64,000 bases of DNA from Anaeromyxobacter sp. (GCA_016718565.1 JADKCZ010000003.1:310001-374000); one strand, 5' to 3'. Positions 18,401-26,486 are shown, counted from the stretch's first letter. Numbers and translations are program-made. Notes: generated by a model from the letters alone, not told the origin.

Positions 18401-19326
18401 CCGCTCCCGGCCCGGCAGCCCCGCTCGTGGAAGGTCAGGGCGGTGGCCGCGCGCCCGGCCCGGTCGGGCCCCTGCTCCAGGAGGAGGCCGAGCTCGGTGC
18501 AGGCGGTGCCGGCGCCGAGTTCGCAGCCCTTGCCCCAGGCGTCGATCGCCTCCGACCGCTCCGCCTCGGTCGGCTCTCCCTGGTACAGCGCGCCACCCAG
18601 GGCCGTGCAGGCCGGGCCGTCGCCAGCCTGGCAGCCCTCGCGGAAGAGCCTCAGCGCGGTGGCCAGCGCACGGGCCACCGCGGCCTCGTCGCGCAGCGCC
18701 GCGCCGAGCAGGAGGCAGGCCTGGCCCGAGCCGAGCGTGCACCCGCGCTCGAAGAGGTGCGCCGCCCTGGCCGGGTCCGCAGGGGTGCCCGTGCCGTCGC
18801 GCAGGTTCATGCCGAGGTCGGCGCAGGCGGCGCCGCTCCCGAGCTCGCAGCCCTCCTCGTAAAACCGGTTGGAGCTGGCCTCGTCCCTGGCCACGCCCCG
18901 ACCGATCTCGAGGCTGTGCCCGAGCCAGGCGCAGGCGTCGCCGCTCCCCGCCGCGCAGCCCTGGTGGAGGTAGGCGTTGGCGCTGGCCCTCGCCTCCTCG
19001 CTCGTCGGGTCCTGGTGCGCGACGGCCGCCAGCGCCAGGCAGGCCTGGCCGGCGCCGAGGCGGCACGCCTCCCCCAGCAGCCGCCCGGCCAGCGCCGAAT
19101 CCTGCGGCACGCCGTCGCCCCTGGCGTGCTGCCAGCCGAGCCGCTCGCACGCCGTGGCGCTGGCGCAGGGCAAGGGGCTGGGCTCGGCCGGCGACGCCGC
19201 GGGCGCGGCGGCCACCGGTGACGCGGACCCACCGGAGGCGGCGGCGCCACCCGCGCCGAGGAGGAGCGCCGCCAGGCCCAGGCAGGGCACGCGCCGGAGG
19301 AGGTAGGACAGGGCGTGCGCCTGCAT
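15403..19326 (-). CDS. secreted Cys-rich Sel1-repeat protein
   Basis: About 1,307 residues. The ATG at 19326 starts a Sec signal (basic LLRR, then a hydrophobic core ending in an Ala-Ala-Ala-Ser region); a GTG at 19359 would add 11 residues of no clear value. After a Pro/Ala linker come more than twenty Sel1-like repeats of about 36 residues to roughly residue 930, each with the pattern GC.LGSG.AC..LG and the linker G.GVP.D...A. The paired Cys in every repeat are typical of Hcp-like proteins, in which each repeat is stapled by a disulfide, consistent with export. The last 370 residues are TPR-like helices without the Cys pairs. Sel1 proteins act as protein-binding scaffolds; the partner here is unknown. 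Confidence 0.88.
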   Translation of the reverse strand: MQAHALSYLLRRVPCLGLAALLLGAGGAAASGGSASPVAAAPAASPAEPSPLPCASATACERLGWQHARGDGVPQDSALAGRLLGEACRLGAGQACLALAAVAHQDPTSEEARASANAYLHQGCAAGSGDACAWLGHSLEIGRGVARDEASSNRFYEEGCELGSGAACADLGMNLRDGTGTPADPARAAHLFERGCTLGSGQACLLLGAALRDEAAVARALATALRLFREGCQAGDGPACTALGGALYQGEPTEAERSEAIDAWGKGCELGAGTACTELGLLLEQGPDRAGRAATALTFHERGCRAGSGAACNNLGVAVQRGLVPPADPAAAMGHFERACDLGSWMGCANLGDALRRGRGVELDPDKAFSRFERACELGYALGCLEAGRAGASGRGRPVEPGRVRALFERGCRLGNASSCGSFAYALETAAGGAADPAKARELYQQACSAGEGWCCRNLGLVEEQAPDGASKALAHFERGCRLDHAASCSSLGQRLVKGTGAPLDTARGNELLERACQREDGAGCSELGLSYSSGRGVTKDLGRAVRLFERACDLGEGSGCSNLGVHLERGEGLPRDPTRVLELHRRGCELGTAFACRNQGSLHARGVGVPQDWDLANALYAKACQMRDGDACSRLGAAAELGRGRAVDLAAANERYEEACRLDSAEGCNNLAIAHLHGKGVPRDAGRAAGHQERACALGHGDACAGLAHQLDHGEGVPKDQARALLLYRRAVELGSGLGYNNLGYAHESGQAVPQDWAMANALYARGCQLDNGRACSNLGNNLMRGAGLPVNKARALVLYEKACRLGTPQGCFELGLQHEVGGAAREDAGRARALQLQGCAQGFAPSCYQVAQLLVAGAGAAPAAAAEWGPVEVACDQDGPAACFLVALVHLRGEGVPEDQARAADLSFKACRLGDPRGCGLLGFTAGPGAPRAAEAVEALTTFAGTHRSSLDEVQESGVRRLLRAASRLPDTGARSRLLEALFDAGWVPEDDDGSQWADLVVALCAQGRLDRAEEVVGRVLDPYELAALRVDAACEALVARAPARLDVEAAKARNLGRLRAAVEREPRSLRPVVALVDGLADAGRQREALEEADRALALMGVPRGHYTDAGEQAAWLQNARGTTLEALGRPEEAGLALGLAAAPGPGGQPDVGVAINHAFLRCRLGQPTEALRAIRGIGGLSPYGRMQLEMVRLIAAHQLGDAATVASAKDYLEAHRVDALSTWQRALVVLGALDAAAAVYLERLETPSERSGALLYAQALDEQPATPTTASWRAAKRALLARPEVAAALARRGRVERFHLAERP

Positions 19327-19395
19327 GGACGCGGATGATTGCACTCCTGGTCCGCGCACGCCAACGCCATGGCCGCGGGACGGGGGAGGGAGCGC

Positions 19396-19611
19396 TCACG
19401 ACCTCTTCGCGGCGAAGGCCCCGGCGGTCTCGATGAAGAGCCTCAACGGCCCGGAGCGCTGCGACCGGTGCTCCACCAGGCCCATCGCCAGCCCGCCGTG
19501 GTTGGCGAGGTACGAGGGGGCCGCCACCACCACGAAGCGGAAGGCGCCGGTCAGGCGCACCTGCACCGCCAGCGACCCGGGGGCCGAGGAGACCTGCGCG
19601 CAGGGTCGCGC
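19396..19611 (-). pseudogene. LysR-type regulator C-terminal remnant
   Basis: The minus strand between a TAG at 19614-19612 and a TGA at 19398-19396 codes for about 71 residues with strong GC3. It contains GAFRFVVVAAPSYLANHGG, which matches the LysR substrate-binding-domain pattern (R.vAsPaYLa.hG), and then PLRLFIETAGAFAAK, which resembles the last helix of LysR proteins. Normally over 100 residues separate these two pieces, so the gene has lost its DNA-binding domain and an internal segment. No good start codon is present. Confidence 0.5.
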
Positions 19612-19786
19612 CTACACCTGGCGCGGATGATCGTGGTTGAGACGGCCCGCGCTGGCCCGCGCGCCTGCCGTGGCTCTCAGGGCGCCGCGGGCGGCGCCTC
19701 GTGGCAACCCTGGCCCCACGTTGGCTGGCGCGGGCGTTGCACGACCTGGCGTCGGCCCGGTGGTGGTGACGAGAGGCGGTGCACAC

Positions 19787-21490
19787 ATGCTCGCAGGTCG
19801 CGCAGGGTTCCAGCTGGTGCTGGCCGGAGTCCTCCTCGCCGGCGCGAGCGGCTGCACCGGTGGCGAGGCGCGCACCCGCCCGCCGGTCGCCTACCCGAAC
19901 GCCCCGGAGGTCCTCACCACGCGCCAGCGGATCGTCCTGCCCGACGCCAGCCCCTGGGGCGCGCCGACCATCTTCCCCCACGAGCTCTCCAGGTACGAGG
20001 CGGCAGGCTACGGCACCTGGCGCCTCGCCGCGGGGTACGACGCCGGGCGCCGGCTGGACCTGATGCCGCCCGGCTACACCGGCGCCCAGGTCAGCGGGGC
20101 CGCTCGCCTGGCCAGCCTCTTCGCCTTCTCCGACATCCACGTCGGCGACGAGGAGTCGCCGGCGCAGGCCGTCAACTTCGGCTGGCAGGGTGGCAGCTCC
20201 TCGGCCTACTCCGGGGTCATGCTCTACACGACGCAGGTGCTCGACGCGGCGGTCCAGACGGTCAACGCCATCCACCGCGAGCGGCCCATCGACTTCGGCC
20301 TGAGCCTCGGCGACGTCACCAACAACAACCAGCACGACGAGCTCCGCTGGTACCTCGACGTGATGGACGGCCGGGTGGTGCGCCCCGACTCGGGCGACGA
20401 GGACGACCCCATCCCCGGCCCGGGCAACGACCACCAGGACCCCTTCCAGGCCGCCGGGCTCGACCCGGCCATCGCCTGGTACCAGGTCCGCGGCAACCAT
20501 GACGACCTGTGGATGGGGACGGCCCCGGTCACCGACCGGATCCGGGCGGCCTACACCGGCGACCTGATCCTCGAGCTCGGTGACGTCTTCACCGCACCGG
20601 AGGGGATCGAGAGCCACGGCTTCTACATGGGGGCCCTCGACGGTCGGACCCCCTTCGGCGACGTCTTCGGCGCCGGCCCGGTCGACACCTTCCCGAGCCC
20701 GCCACGGGTCCCGGCGGCCGACCCCGACCGGCGCCCGCTGAGCCGGCCGGAGTACCTGGAGGAGTTCCTCGGCTCCACGTCGCGCCCGGCCGGCCACGGC
20801 TTCACGGCCGACGCGGTCGCCGCCGACTCCGCCAGCTACACCTTCGAGCCCATGGCCACCCTGCCGCTCAAGGTGATCGTGCTCGACGACACCCAGCCGG
20901 CCGACGACTTCGCCCTCCACGGCCAGGGGTACCTCGGCGCCGACCGCCTCGCCTGGCTGCTGGCCGAGCTCGAAGCGGGCCAGGCCGAGGGGAAGCTCAT
21001 GATCATCGCGGCCCATGTCCCGCTCACCTACGTCAACTGGCGGCGGGCGGCGCCCCTCCTCACCGCCGCCGAGATCGCCGCCAGGCTCAACGCGTACCCG
21101 AACCTGGTGGCCTGGCTCTCCGGCCACGTCCACCGCAGCAACGTCACGGCTCGGCCGTCGCTCGATCCGGCCCGCCCGGCCTCGGCGGGCCACGGCTTCT
21201 GGGAGATCTGGAACCCGTCGCTGCGTGACTTCCCGCAGCAGTTCCGCCTGATCGAGCTGGTCCGCAACTCCGACGCGACCCTCTCCATCTTCCTGACCAA
21301 CGTCGATCCGGCGGTGGCCGAGGGCTCGCTGGCCGCCACCTCGCGGCGGTACGCGGTGGCCAGCCACCAGCTCTTCCGGGCCACCGTCGAGCCCGGGACC
21401 GGCGGGGCCTACAACGCCGAGCTCCTGAAGCCGCTCGGCCCCGCGCTGCGGGAGGCGCTGCAGGGGCTCGGGACGCCGCTGCCGCGTTGA
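19787..21490 (+). CDS. metallophosphoesterase lipoprotein, TIGR03768-like
   Basis: A 567-residue secreted phosphoesterase. The start at 19787 has an AGAGG-type ribosome site and yields a lipoprotein signal with lipobox ASGC near residue 23; the earlier in-frame codons read as non-coding. The calcineurin-like metal-binding motifs are all visible in order: FSDIHVGDEES (D.H), LSLGDVTNNN (GD), RGNHDD (GNHD), AAHVPLTY (H) and SGHVHRSN (GH.H). They should bind two metal ions in a phosphodiesterase or phosphomonoesterase active site outside the cytoplasm. The insertions between the motifs are large, as in the TIGR03768 group. The natural substrate is unknown. It is flanked by short intergenic regions and is apparently monocistronic. 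Confidence 0.85.
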   Translation: MLAGRAGFQLVLAGVLLAGASGCTGGEARTRPPVAYPNAPEVLTTRQRIVLPDASPWGAPTIFPHELSRYEAAGYGTWRLAAGYDAGRRLDLMPPGYTGAQVSGAARLASLFAFSDIHVGDEESPAQAVNFGWQGGSSSAYSGVMLYTTQVLDAAVQTVNAIHRERPIDFGLSLGDVTNNNQHDELRWYLDVMDGRVVRPDSGDEDDPIPGPGNDHQDPFQAAGLDPAIAWYQVRGNHDDLWMGTAPVTDRIRAAYTGDLILELGDVFTAPEGIESHGFYMGALDGRTPFGDVFGAGPVDTFPSPPRVPAADPDRRPLSRPEYLEEFLGSTSRPAGHGFTADAVAADSASYTFEPMATLPLKVIVLDDTQPADDFALHGQGYLGADRLAWLLAELEAGQAEGKLMIIAAHVPLTYVNWRRAAPLLTAAEIAARLNAYPNLVAWLSGHVHRSNVTARPSLDPARPASAGHGFWEIWNPSLRDFPQQFRLIELVRNSDATLSIFLTNVDPAVAEGSLAATSRRYAVASHQLFRATVEPGTGGAYNAELLKPLGPALREALQGLGTPLPR

Positions 21491-21641
21491 GCTGGACCGT
21501 GGGGCCGAAGCGGCCATCTGGAGCGCCAGCGCCGCCGGGATGCGCAGGCCGGGTCTCGCGTCGCCGGGTGGCGGTGCGATGGGGGTGTCATGGTGTTCGC
21601 TCAGTCCCTGTGGCGGCGCGGGCCCGCCACCGGAGGCGTGA

Positions 21642-22628
21642 TCACACCGTCACGACGACGTTCCCCCGCTTGTGCCCCGCGTCGACGTGGCGGTGCGCCT
21701 CGACCATCTCCTCGAACCGGTAGCGGCGATCGATGACCGGCCTGTACTGCCCGGCCTCGGCGAGGGTCGCCAGGAGGCGCAGGTCCTCCACGCCCCAGCT
21801 CACCACGCCCCCGATGACCTTCTTCGTCGTCGTGAGCGACACCCAGGGCGCCCGCAGCATCTCGGGGAGCGAGCCGAGGACCACGAGCAAGCGCCCCCCC
21901 TCGGCGAGCGAGCCTTCGCAGCGGGAGAAGGGCGCCGTGCCGGCCGTGTCGACGATGACGTCGTAGCGCGCGCCGCTCCGGGTGAAGTCCTCATTCGTGT
22001 AGTCGATCACCTGCTCGGCCCCGATGGAGCGCACCAGCTCGAGGTTGGCCGTGCTGCACACGCCGGTCACGCGCGCCCCGAGGTGCCGGGCGAGCTGGAC
22101 CGCGGCGGTCCCCACCCCGCCCGAGGCGCCGACGACCAGCACCTGCTCTCCGCGCTGGAGCTTCGCCCTCCTGAAGAAGCTCAGCGCGGTCGTCCCGCCG
22201 AAGGACAGGGCCGCCGCCTCCTCGTGGCCGAGGCTGGCGGGCTTGAGCGCCACGGCCTCGTCCTTCCGGCCGTGCCCCTCCTCCGGCAGGCACCGGTACT
22301 CGGCGTGGCAGCCCATGCGCGTCCCGGTGAAGCCGAAGACCTCGTCGCCCACCTGGAACCGTGTGACCGCCTTCCCGGTCGCCTCGATCTGGCCGGAGAG
22401 CTCCGTCCCGAGGATCGGCTGGCGCGGCCCGGAGAAGCCGAGCGCCAGCCGGGAGAGGAGCCCGAAGCCTCTCGGGACGTCGAGGCTGCGGACCCTCCAG
22501 TCGCCGGCGGTGACGGTCGTCGCATGGACCCGGACGAGGACCTCGTGGTCCCCGGGCACCGGCTTCGGAACCTCCTTCAGCGTGAGGACCTCGGGCGGTC
22601 CGAACCGGTCGTACGTGTAGGCCTTCAG
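21642..22628 (-). CDS. zinc-type alcohol dehydrogenase/quinone oxidoreductase family protein, probable CTG start
   Basis: A 328-residue MDR-superfamily NAD(P)-dependent oxidoreductase. The N-terminal GroES-like domain opens with KAYTYDRFGPPEVL, then LVRVHATTVTAGDWRVRS. The Rossmann glycine motif is VVGASGGVGTAAVQLA near residue 150. No structural-zinc Cys set is present, as in quinone oxidoreductases. In relatives the first residue before KAY is Met. Here that codon is CTG at 22628-22626, preceded by GGAGGA three bases upstream, and no ATG, GTG or TTG fits; an ATG 50 codons earlier would add an Arg/Gly-rich stretch unlike the family. I therefore take CTG as the start. Function of the specific enzyme is unknown. 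Confidence 0.85.
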   Translation of the reverse strand: MKAYTYDRFGPPEVLTLKEVPKPVPGDHEVLVRVHATTVTAGDWRVRSLDVPRGFGLLSRLALGFSGPRQPILGTELSGQIEATGKAVTRFQVGDEVFGFTGTRMGCHAEYRCLPEEGHGRKDEAVALKPASLGHEEAAALSFGGTTALSFFRRAKLQRGEQVLVVGASGGVGTAAVQLARHLGARVTGVCSTANLELVRSIGAEQVIDYTNEDFTRSGARYDVIVDTAGTAPFSRCEGSLAEGGRLLVVLGSLPEMLRAPWVSLTTTKKVIGGVVSWGVEDLRLLATLAEAGQYRPVIDRRYRFEEMVEAHRHVDAGHKRGNVVVTV

Positions 22629-22986
22629 GAGTCCTCCCGCGTCACGGTCAGCCCGGCGCCCCCATCGGTCCTCGTCTGTAATGCGACCGCGCCGCGGATG
22701 ACCTCCCACACCGAGTCTGCCCCTTCCGGGCCCTTCCGGCCCCGGGCCGTCCGCCCCCCACCGTCGGCGGGCGTGCAAGCGAGGTGAGGGTCATCGGCTG
22801 GCGATGGCCCCCGGATCCGACCTTCGCCCCGTGGACTGGCTGCCGAACCTGATCGCGGCGGGTGCCACCCAGCTGTCCGAGGCGTGCTGCTGCTGCGCTG
22901 GCGATGATGGGCCCCTGAGGGCGCCCGCGTCGTCGGGGAGGCCGGTGGCTTGAAACGGCGCAGCCACCTGGCTAGGAGCCGAACGC
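22629..22986. other. 358-bp gap with one candidate small ORF
   Basis: No family-recognisable gene lies between the oxidoreductase and the DHFR-like gene. It contains a 49-codon plus-strand frame, described separately at 22804-22953, and the presumed promoter for the DHFR-like gene. The remainder shows nothing I can name. Confidence 0.6.
22804..22953 (+). CDS. candidate 49-residue Cys-cluster peptide
   Basis: An ATG-initiated frame of 49 codons with high GC3. The product begins MAPGSDLRPVDWLPNLIAAG and then has the cluster SEACCCCAGDDG, four consecutive Cys, before a short Pro/Ser tail. There is a GAGGG about 12 bases before the ATG, further than ideal. It ends 33 bases before the DHFR-like gene on the same strand. 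Nothing identifies a family. It could be a metal-binding or modified peptide, or a chance frame in GC-rich DNA. Confidence 0.25.
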   Translation: MAPGSDLRPVDWLPNLIAAGATQLSEACCCCAGDDGPLRAPASSGRPVA

Positions 22987-23535
22987 ATGGGACTCCTGAC
23001 CTTCGCGCTCAACGTGACGCTGGATGGCTGCTGCGACCACCGCGAGGGGGTCGCCGACGACGAGATGCACCGCTACTGGACCCGGGCCATGGACTCGGCG
23101 GGCGCCATGCTCTTCGGGCGCACCACCTACGAGCTGATGGAGTCCGCCTGGCCCCAGGTGGCGAAGGATCCGAAGGCGGCGCCGTCGGACCGGGCCTGGG
23201 CCAGGAAGCTCGAGGCCAAGCCCAAGTACGTGGTCTCGACGACCCGCCGCGACTTCCCGTGGAGCAACACGCACCACGTCCGAGGGGACCTGGCCCGGGC
23301 CGTGAGGGCGCTCAAGAAGGCCACGCCGCGCGGGGTGATGGTGGGGAGCCCCATGCTCTCCGCCGAGCTCCTGCGCCTGGGCCTGGTGGACGAATACCGC
23401 CTCCTGATCCACCCCGTGGTGGCCGGGCACGGACCGTACCTGTTCGCCGGCCTGCAGGCCTCCTTGCGCCTGGAGCTGGTGGCCTCGAAGCGGCTCAAGT
23501 CGGGCATCGTGGCGCTGCACTACCGGCGGCGGTAG
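22987..23535 (+). CDS. dihydrofolate reductase/RibD C-terminal domain protein
   Basis: A 182-residue cytoplasmic protein of the DHFR-like RibD C-terminal superfamily (COG0262). Recognisable parts are the N-terminal strand with NVTLDGCC, the AMLFGRTTYELM helix near residue 40, the YVVSTT strand near 78, the glycine-containing strand VMVGSPMLSAELLRLGLVDE near 118 and HPVVAGHGPYLF near 145. Members reduce pteridine-like or other small substrates with NADPH; most of this subgroup (YyaP/YwjB-like) have no assigned substrate and it is not the folate-pathway enzyme. An AGGAG-like sequence precedes the ATG. It stands alone, between an oxidoreductase on the other strand and a hypothetical gene. Confidence 0.85.
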   Translation: MGLLTFALNVTLDGCCDHREGVADDEMHRYWTRAMDSAGAMLFGRTTYELMESAWPQVAKDPKAAPSDRAWARKLEAKPKYVVSTTRRDFPWSNTHHVRGDLARAVRALKKATPRGVMVGSPMLSAELLRLGLVDEYRLLIHPVVAGHGPYLFAGLQASLRLELVASKRLKSGIVALHYRRR

Positions 23536-23738
23536 GGGGCGGGGCGGACCGAGCCGGTCACCCGCCGCCACACTCCGGTCGCGGTACACGGCCCGCAGGT
23601 GCGGAGCCCTTGCCGCCCTACCGGCCATGAACGGGCCAGGGCCAACGATTCCAATTTGATCTCGGCTTCGCTGTTGGCTCCGACGCCCGTGCACTCATAG
23701 TCTGGACCGGTTCAACTGGGCCGTGCTTTAGTCTGCCC

Positions 23739-24266
23739 ATGGCATCCGGCCCTGACGACAAGAGCGTCGAAGCGCTCACGGACGATTTTCGCGCATGGGG
23801 AGTCTCGGATCCGGAGACCTGGGCTCGCTCGCAGGCCGAGGAAGGCATCGACCAGTATGGGCGCCTCGTCTTCCTTCGAGGCGCATGGCAGGCCGTCCTG
23901 AAGGATGGCGACACCAGCTGGATCGATCCCCTCGTCGCGCGAAGCGAGGCCCGGCCCACGGAGCCTGGGGCAGGCGCCGGCCAGGCGCTGAGGCGCCTCC
24001 TGGCCGCAGGAGCCTCCCGCAGCGACCTCGCCGAACTCGTGCGCGTGATGCAGTGGGAGACGATGGCTGGCCTGGCCTACCAGCTCTCCGACCCGGGCGT
24101 CGTCACCTACCCCTCGAGCGACGCCCCCCGCGTCGAGTGGGCGCTGGTTCGAATCGACGCCGACGGGCAGCCGATCTCCGAGATCGGCTCGCTCCACGAG
24201 AGCGTCCTCGAGACCGATCCGACGGGACGGGAGATGCGCCCGGCCTCGCCCATTGCGGGCCGGTAG
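23739..24266 (+). CDS. conserved-looking hypothetical protein
   Basis: A 175-residue soluble acidic protein with no signal or membrane segment. The composition and codon use are native. Helical stretches occur near residues 8-35 and 85-120 (RRLLAAGASRSDLAELVRVM), and a possible beta region near 130-155 (VEWALVRIDADGQPISEIG). I do not recognise a family. It is followed by a strong hairpin terminator and then by the first tRNA-Pro fragment, so it is the last gene before the accessory region. It may belong to the chromosome rather than to the island. Confidence 0.65.
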   Translation: MASGPDDKSVEALTDDFRAWGVSDPETWARSQAEEGIDQYGRLVFLRGAWQAVLKDGDTSWIDPLVARSEARPTEPGAGAGQALRRLLAAGASRSDLAELVRVMQWETMAGLAYQLSDPGVVTYPSSDAPRVEWALVRIDADGQPISEIGSLHESVLETDPTGREMRPASPIAGR

Positions 24267-24292
24267 GGCTGCCTCTCTGCAAAGGCGCTGCA

Positions 24293-24326
24293 AAAGAACA
24301 GGGGCCCGTGAGGACCCCTGTTCTTT
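24293..24326 (+). terminator. intrinsic terminator beside the first att copy
   Basis: A perfect 12-bp stem (AAAGAACAGGGG at 24293-24304, CCCCTGTTCTTT at 24315-24326) closes a 10-base loop CCCGTGAGGA and ends in TTCTTT. It can end transcription of the 175-residue hypothetical gene. Its loop and inner stem closely resemble the hairpin next to the integrase at 43243-43265, suggesting that both ends descend from related elements. Confidence 0.7.
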
Positions 24327-24338
24327 CAACCGTTTATG

Positions 24339-24360
24339 AGTCGGGGAGACAGGATTGGAA
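24339..24360 (-). repeat. degenerate tRNA-Pro 3' end, att-like copy 1
   Basis: This 22-bp stretch matches the 3' end of the tRNA-Pro gene at 43285-43306 with a single mismatch at 24357. It lies 12 bp after a terminator, as the other two copies do. It marks the left edge of the accessory region and is best read as an att scar from an older integration at the same tRNA. Confidence 0.7.
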
Positions 24361-24536
24361 AGAGAAGTATGGCGCTTAGCTAACTACGCGACGGCACACA
24401 GACTTTCCCGGTTTCCGTTGTCGCGTCGAGGGCTTCGTTCGGTCCAGGGAGTGCAGTGGCGTCCGGCTCGGTGACGCCGAGGGCCTCCGAGTTTTGGCAG
24501 CAGTTTGGCAGGTAGTTTCTGCCAGCCCAGGTCGCT

Positions 24537-25040
24537 CTACGCCTCGCTCCTCCACAGAACCACGCGTCGGAAGCGCTCGTATACCCAGACACGGCGAAAG
24601 ACTCTTGGGTGGACTTCCAGGAGCGGGCGCCAGACGTGACGCACGAGACCCTCGATTGGCTCTGCCGCGATGCTCGCCGTCCTCGGGTTCGCGTCCTCGA
24701 AGTCGTAGTAGAGGAGCAACTCGAATGGCGCGCCATCGACCTCGTAGGACTTCCCAAGCTTCTGCTCCAGCATCGTCCGTTCAGGAAGCCGGACTCGGGT
24801 GATGTCCAGAGGAACCTGGGCGGGAGCCACCCGCATGGCAGTGATCCTCTGTTCAACAAAAGCGCTGTCGAGGATCCTGCCAAGCTCAAAGTACGTGGTC
24901 ACGCCATCGAGGCCGCACATGATGTCGGGCTTCGGTTCGTCTGGGCTCTGCACGGAATCGGGAGCGACTCCCAGCCCTCCGGCCACACTGAATTCGAGGA
25001 ATACCTCTCGCTCGTGTGCCTTCTTGCTCTCGCTGGTCAT
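24537..25040 (-). CDS. hypothetical protein, possible nuclease-like fold
   Basis: A 167-residue soluble protein with an ATG at 25040 preceded by GGCGGGAC. Residues 30-60 contain SPDEPKPDIMCGLDG and TYFELGRI, an arrangement (P-D ... E-L) similar to the PD-(D/E)XK core in many small hypothetical proteins of mobile DNA. The rest is alpha/beta with a Trp/Arg-rich C-terminus. The Lys normally found after the Glu is not evident, so catalytic function is doubtful. It is downstream of the 433-residue hypothetical gene and on the same strand, 78 bp away. I cannot name a family. Confidence 0.6.
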   Translation of the reverse strand: MTSESKKAHEREVFLEFSVAGGLGVAPDSVQSPDEPKPDIMCGLDGVTTYFELGRILDSAFVEQRITAMRVAPAQVPLDITRVRLPERTMLEQKLGKSYEVDGAPFELLLYYDFEDANPRTASIAAEPIEGLVRHVWRPLLEVHPRVFRRVWVYERFRRVVLWRSEA

Positions 25041-25118
25041 GTCCCGCCTGACAGATAGCTACCCACTCGCTCGCTCGTGCCTCTGAATGTCACAGCCGAC
25101 TATGACGCCGCACCTCCA

Positions 25119-26420
25119 CTAGCCTGCGTCGGGTCTTGAGCGTCGGAACAGGTTCGAGACCATTCGCCAAGCTCGGGTAACCCTGGTCGGTGCCACGGCT
25201 GTGGGTACAAGGGGAGTGAGCGTCAGCTCTGCGCTGACGCGGTTGCCCCCCTCCTCGGCGGCAGGCAGCCCGTCCATGGTTGGGCCCCTGACTTCTATCC
25301 GGCTGGGGACCAGGGTCACCCCGTCCCCCATGGCAAAGCTCATCTGATCCTCTGGCATCACTTCGTAGTGTCCTGCAGCAGCGCGGCGTAGTGACTTGAT
25401 GCGCGAACTCCAACGAATGTGCGGGTAGAGTTCGTTTGGTGGCGCGAGACTCTCCACGGCCCCCTGCAGCACACCGTGAAACGACCTGGTCAACGGAAGC
25501 GCCTCGAATGGGCGTTCAAATGGCTGGGCCACAAGCACAAGACGGCTTGCCTCCGGCGTGCCCGACAACTCGAGTATCGCCTCCCGCAAGTAGCGAGCGG
25601 TGTCGACAACCGCCCTCCCAGCGACGACATAGACTTCCGAGAAGCCCTTGTAGCTGTGTTCGTAGGCGTCGCTCGCCTCCTTGGCGTCCTGGTAGGTCAC
25701 GTCGTCACCCTTGAAGAGAACGCGCCTCCGGATTTCGGCATCCAGGGACTTCTTTGGAATGGCCCATTCTTTGGCCAGCCCCTCCTCGTCTACGGCCATC
25801 TCCAGTTTCAACCGCCTGCGGACAACGGGAGTGAGCGCCTCCATCCCCACGAACAGGTGCGAGAGCGCCATCGACTTCTGCTCTGGCCGCCAGGCGCGAA
25901 GCGCCAAGTCATAGTGAACTGCTGCCCGGCTAAGTCGTGCCAGGTCTGGGTTGTGCCCAAACGTCTGCAGGAACGCCATCGTTGCGTCCAGGTCGAGCCA
26001 CCTTCCTGGCACAGGAAGGCCCGTCGGCGCCGGTAGGAAGCGCTGCACAAACTCGTGCTCCATCCGACCCGGGGTCACGTCGAGTGCGAGTTCGATCTCC
26101 AGGTCACCGACGCTGGCATTCGCCGCGACGGAAAGCAGCGACTTCAAGAACATCGCCGCATTCGGAAACGCGCCCATCGCCTTCTGGGCCGTCGCTGCGG
26201 GACCACTGACCTCGACGAAGATTCCCCTAGGCACTGCCGCGTCGAACCCCTCGTCGACAAAGTGGGTCCGGACGACACACGTCACCGGCCCTTCAACTGT
26301 AGGAATCCCTGCGACAACGATCTGCTCACCAGGCCTGATGCGCGCGAAGGTTGTTCCGCGCATCACGACCACGAACTTGGGCTTCGTGGCCTCGCTCTCC
26401 GCGGTGTCCGTGAGCGCCAT
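25119..26420 (-). CDS. hypothetical protein, possible HEPN-like region
   Basis: A 433-residue soluble protein. The ATG at 26420 has an AAGGCGG site five bases upstream; a TTG at 26447 would add nine residues. The N-terminal half is mostly beta and unassigned. The middle contains LARLSRAAVHYDLALRA and KSMALSHLFVGMEALTPVV (about residues 165-205), helices like those of Apea/HEPN proteins, but the RX4-6H motif is not clear. The C-terminus is basic. Codon use is less GC-biased than in the core genes, which supports acquisition. It lies just downstream of a broken MbcA/ParS-type antitoxin gene on the same strand. The function is unknown. Confidence 0.6.
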   Translation of the reverse strand: MALTDTAESEATKPKFVVVMRGTTFARIRPGEQIVVAGIPTVEGPVTCVVRTHFVDEGFDAAVPRGIFVEVSGPAATAQKAMGAFPNAAMFLKSLLSVAANASVGDLEIELALDVTPGRMEHEFVQRFLPAPTGLPVPGRWLDLDATMAFLQTFGHNPDLARLSRAAVHYDLALRAWRPEQKSMALSHLFVGMEALTPVVRRRLKLEMAVDEEGLAKEWAIPKKSLDAEIRRRVLFKGDDVTYQDAKEASDAYEHSYKGFSEVYVVAGRAVVDTARYLREAILELSGTPEASRLVLVAQPFERPFEALPLTRSFHGVLQGAVESLAPPNELYPHIRWSSRIKSLRRAAAGHYEVMPEDQMSFAMGDGVTLVPSRIEVRGPTMDGLPAAEEGGNRVSAELTLTPLVPTAVAPTRVTRAWRMVSNLFRRSRPDAG

Positions 26421-26486
26421 TCGATCCGCCTTGCCTTGCTCCGCCAAGAAGACTCTGGAGGTCTTCGTCCCTGACGTGGCCTCGGC

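Noticed and set aside
22791..23012. 73-codon minus-strand frame in the gap before the DHFR-like gene
   Set aside because: It overlaps the start of the DHFR-like gene in antisense and its product has no sensible pattern; the plus-strand 49-codon frame has better codon bias.
24380..24889. 169-codon minus-strand frame
   Set aside because: Most of it is a shadow of 24537-25040. Only the short tail with NYLPNCCQNSEAL could be an integrase relic, which is too weak to call a gene.
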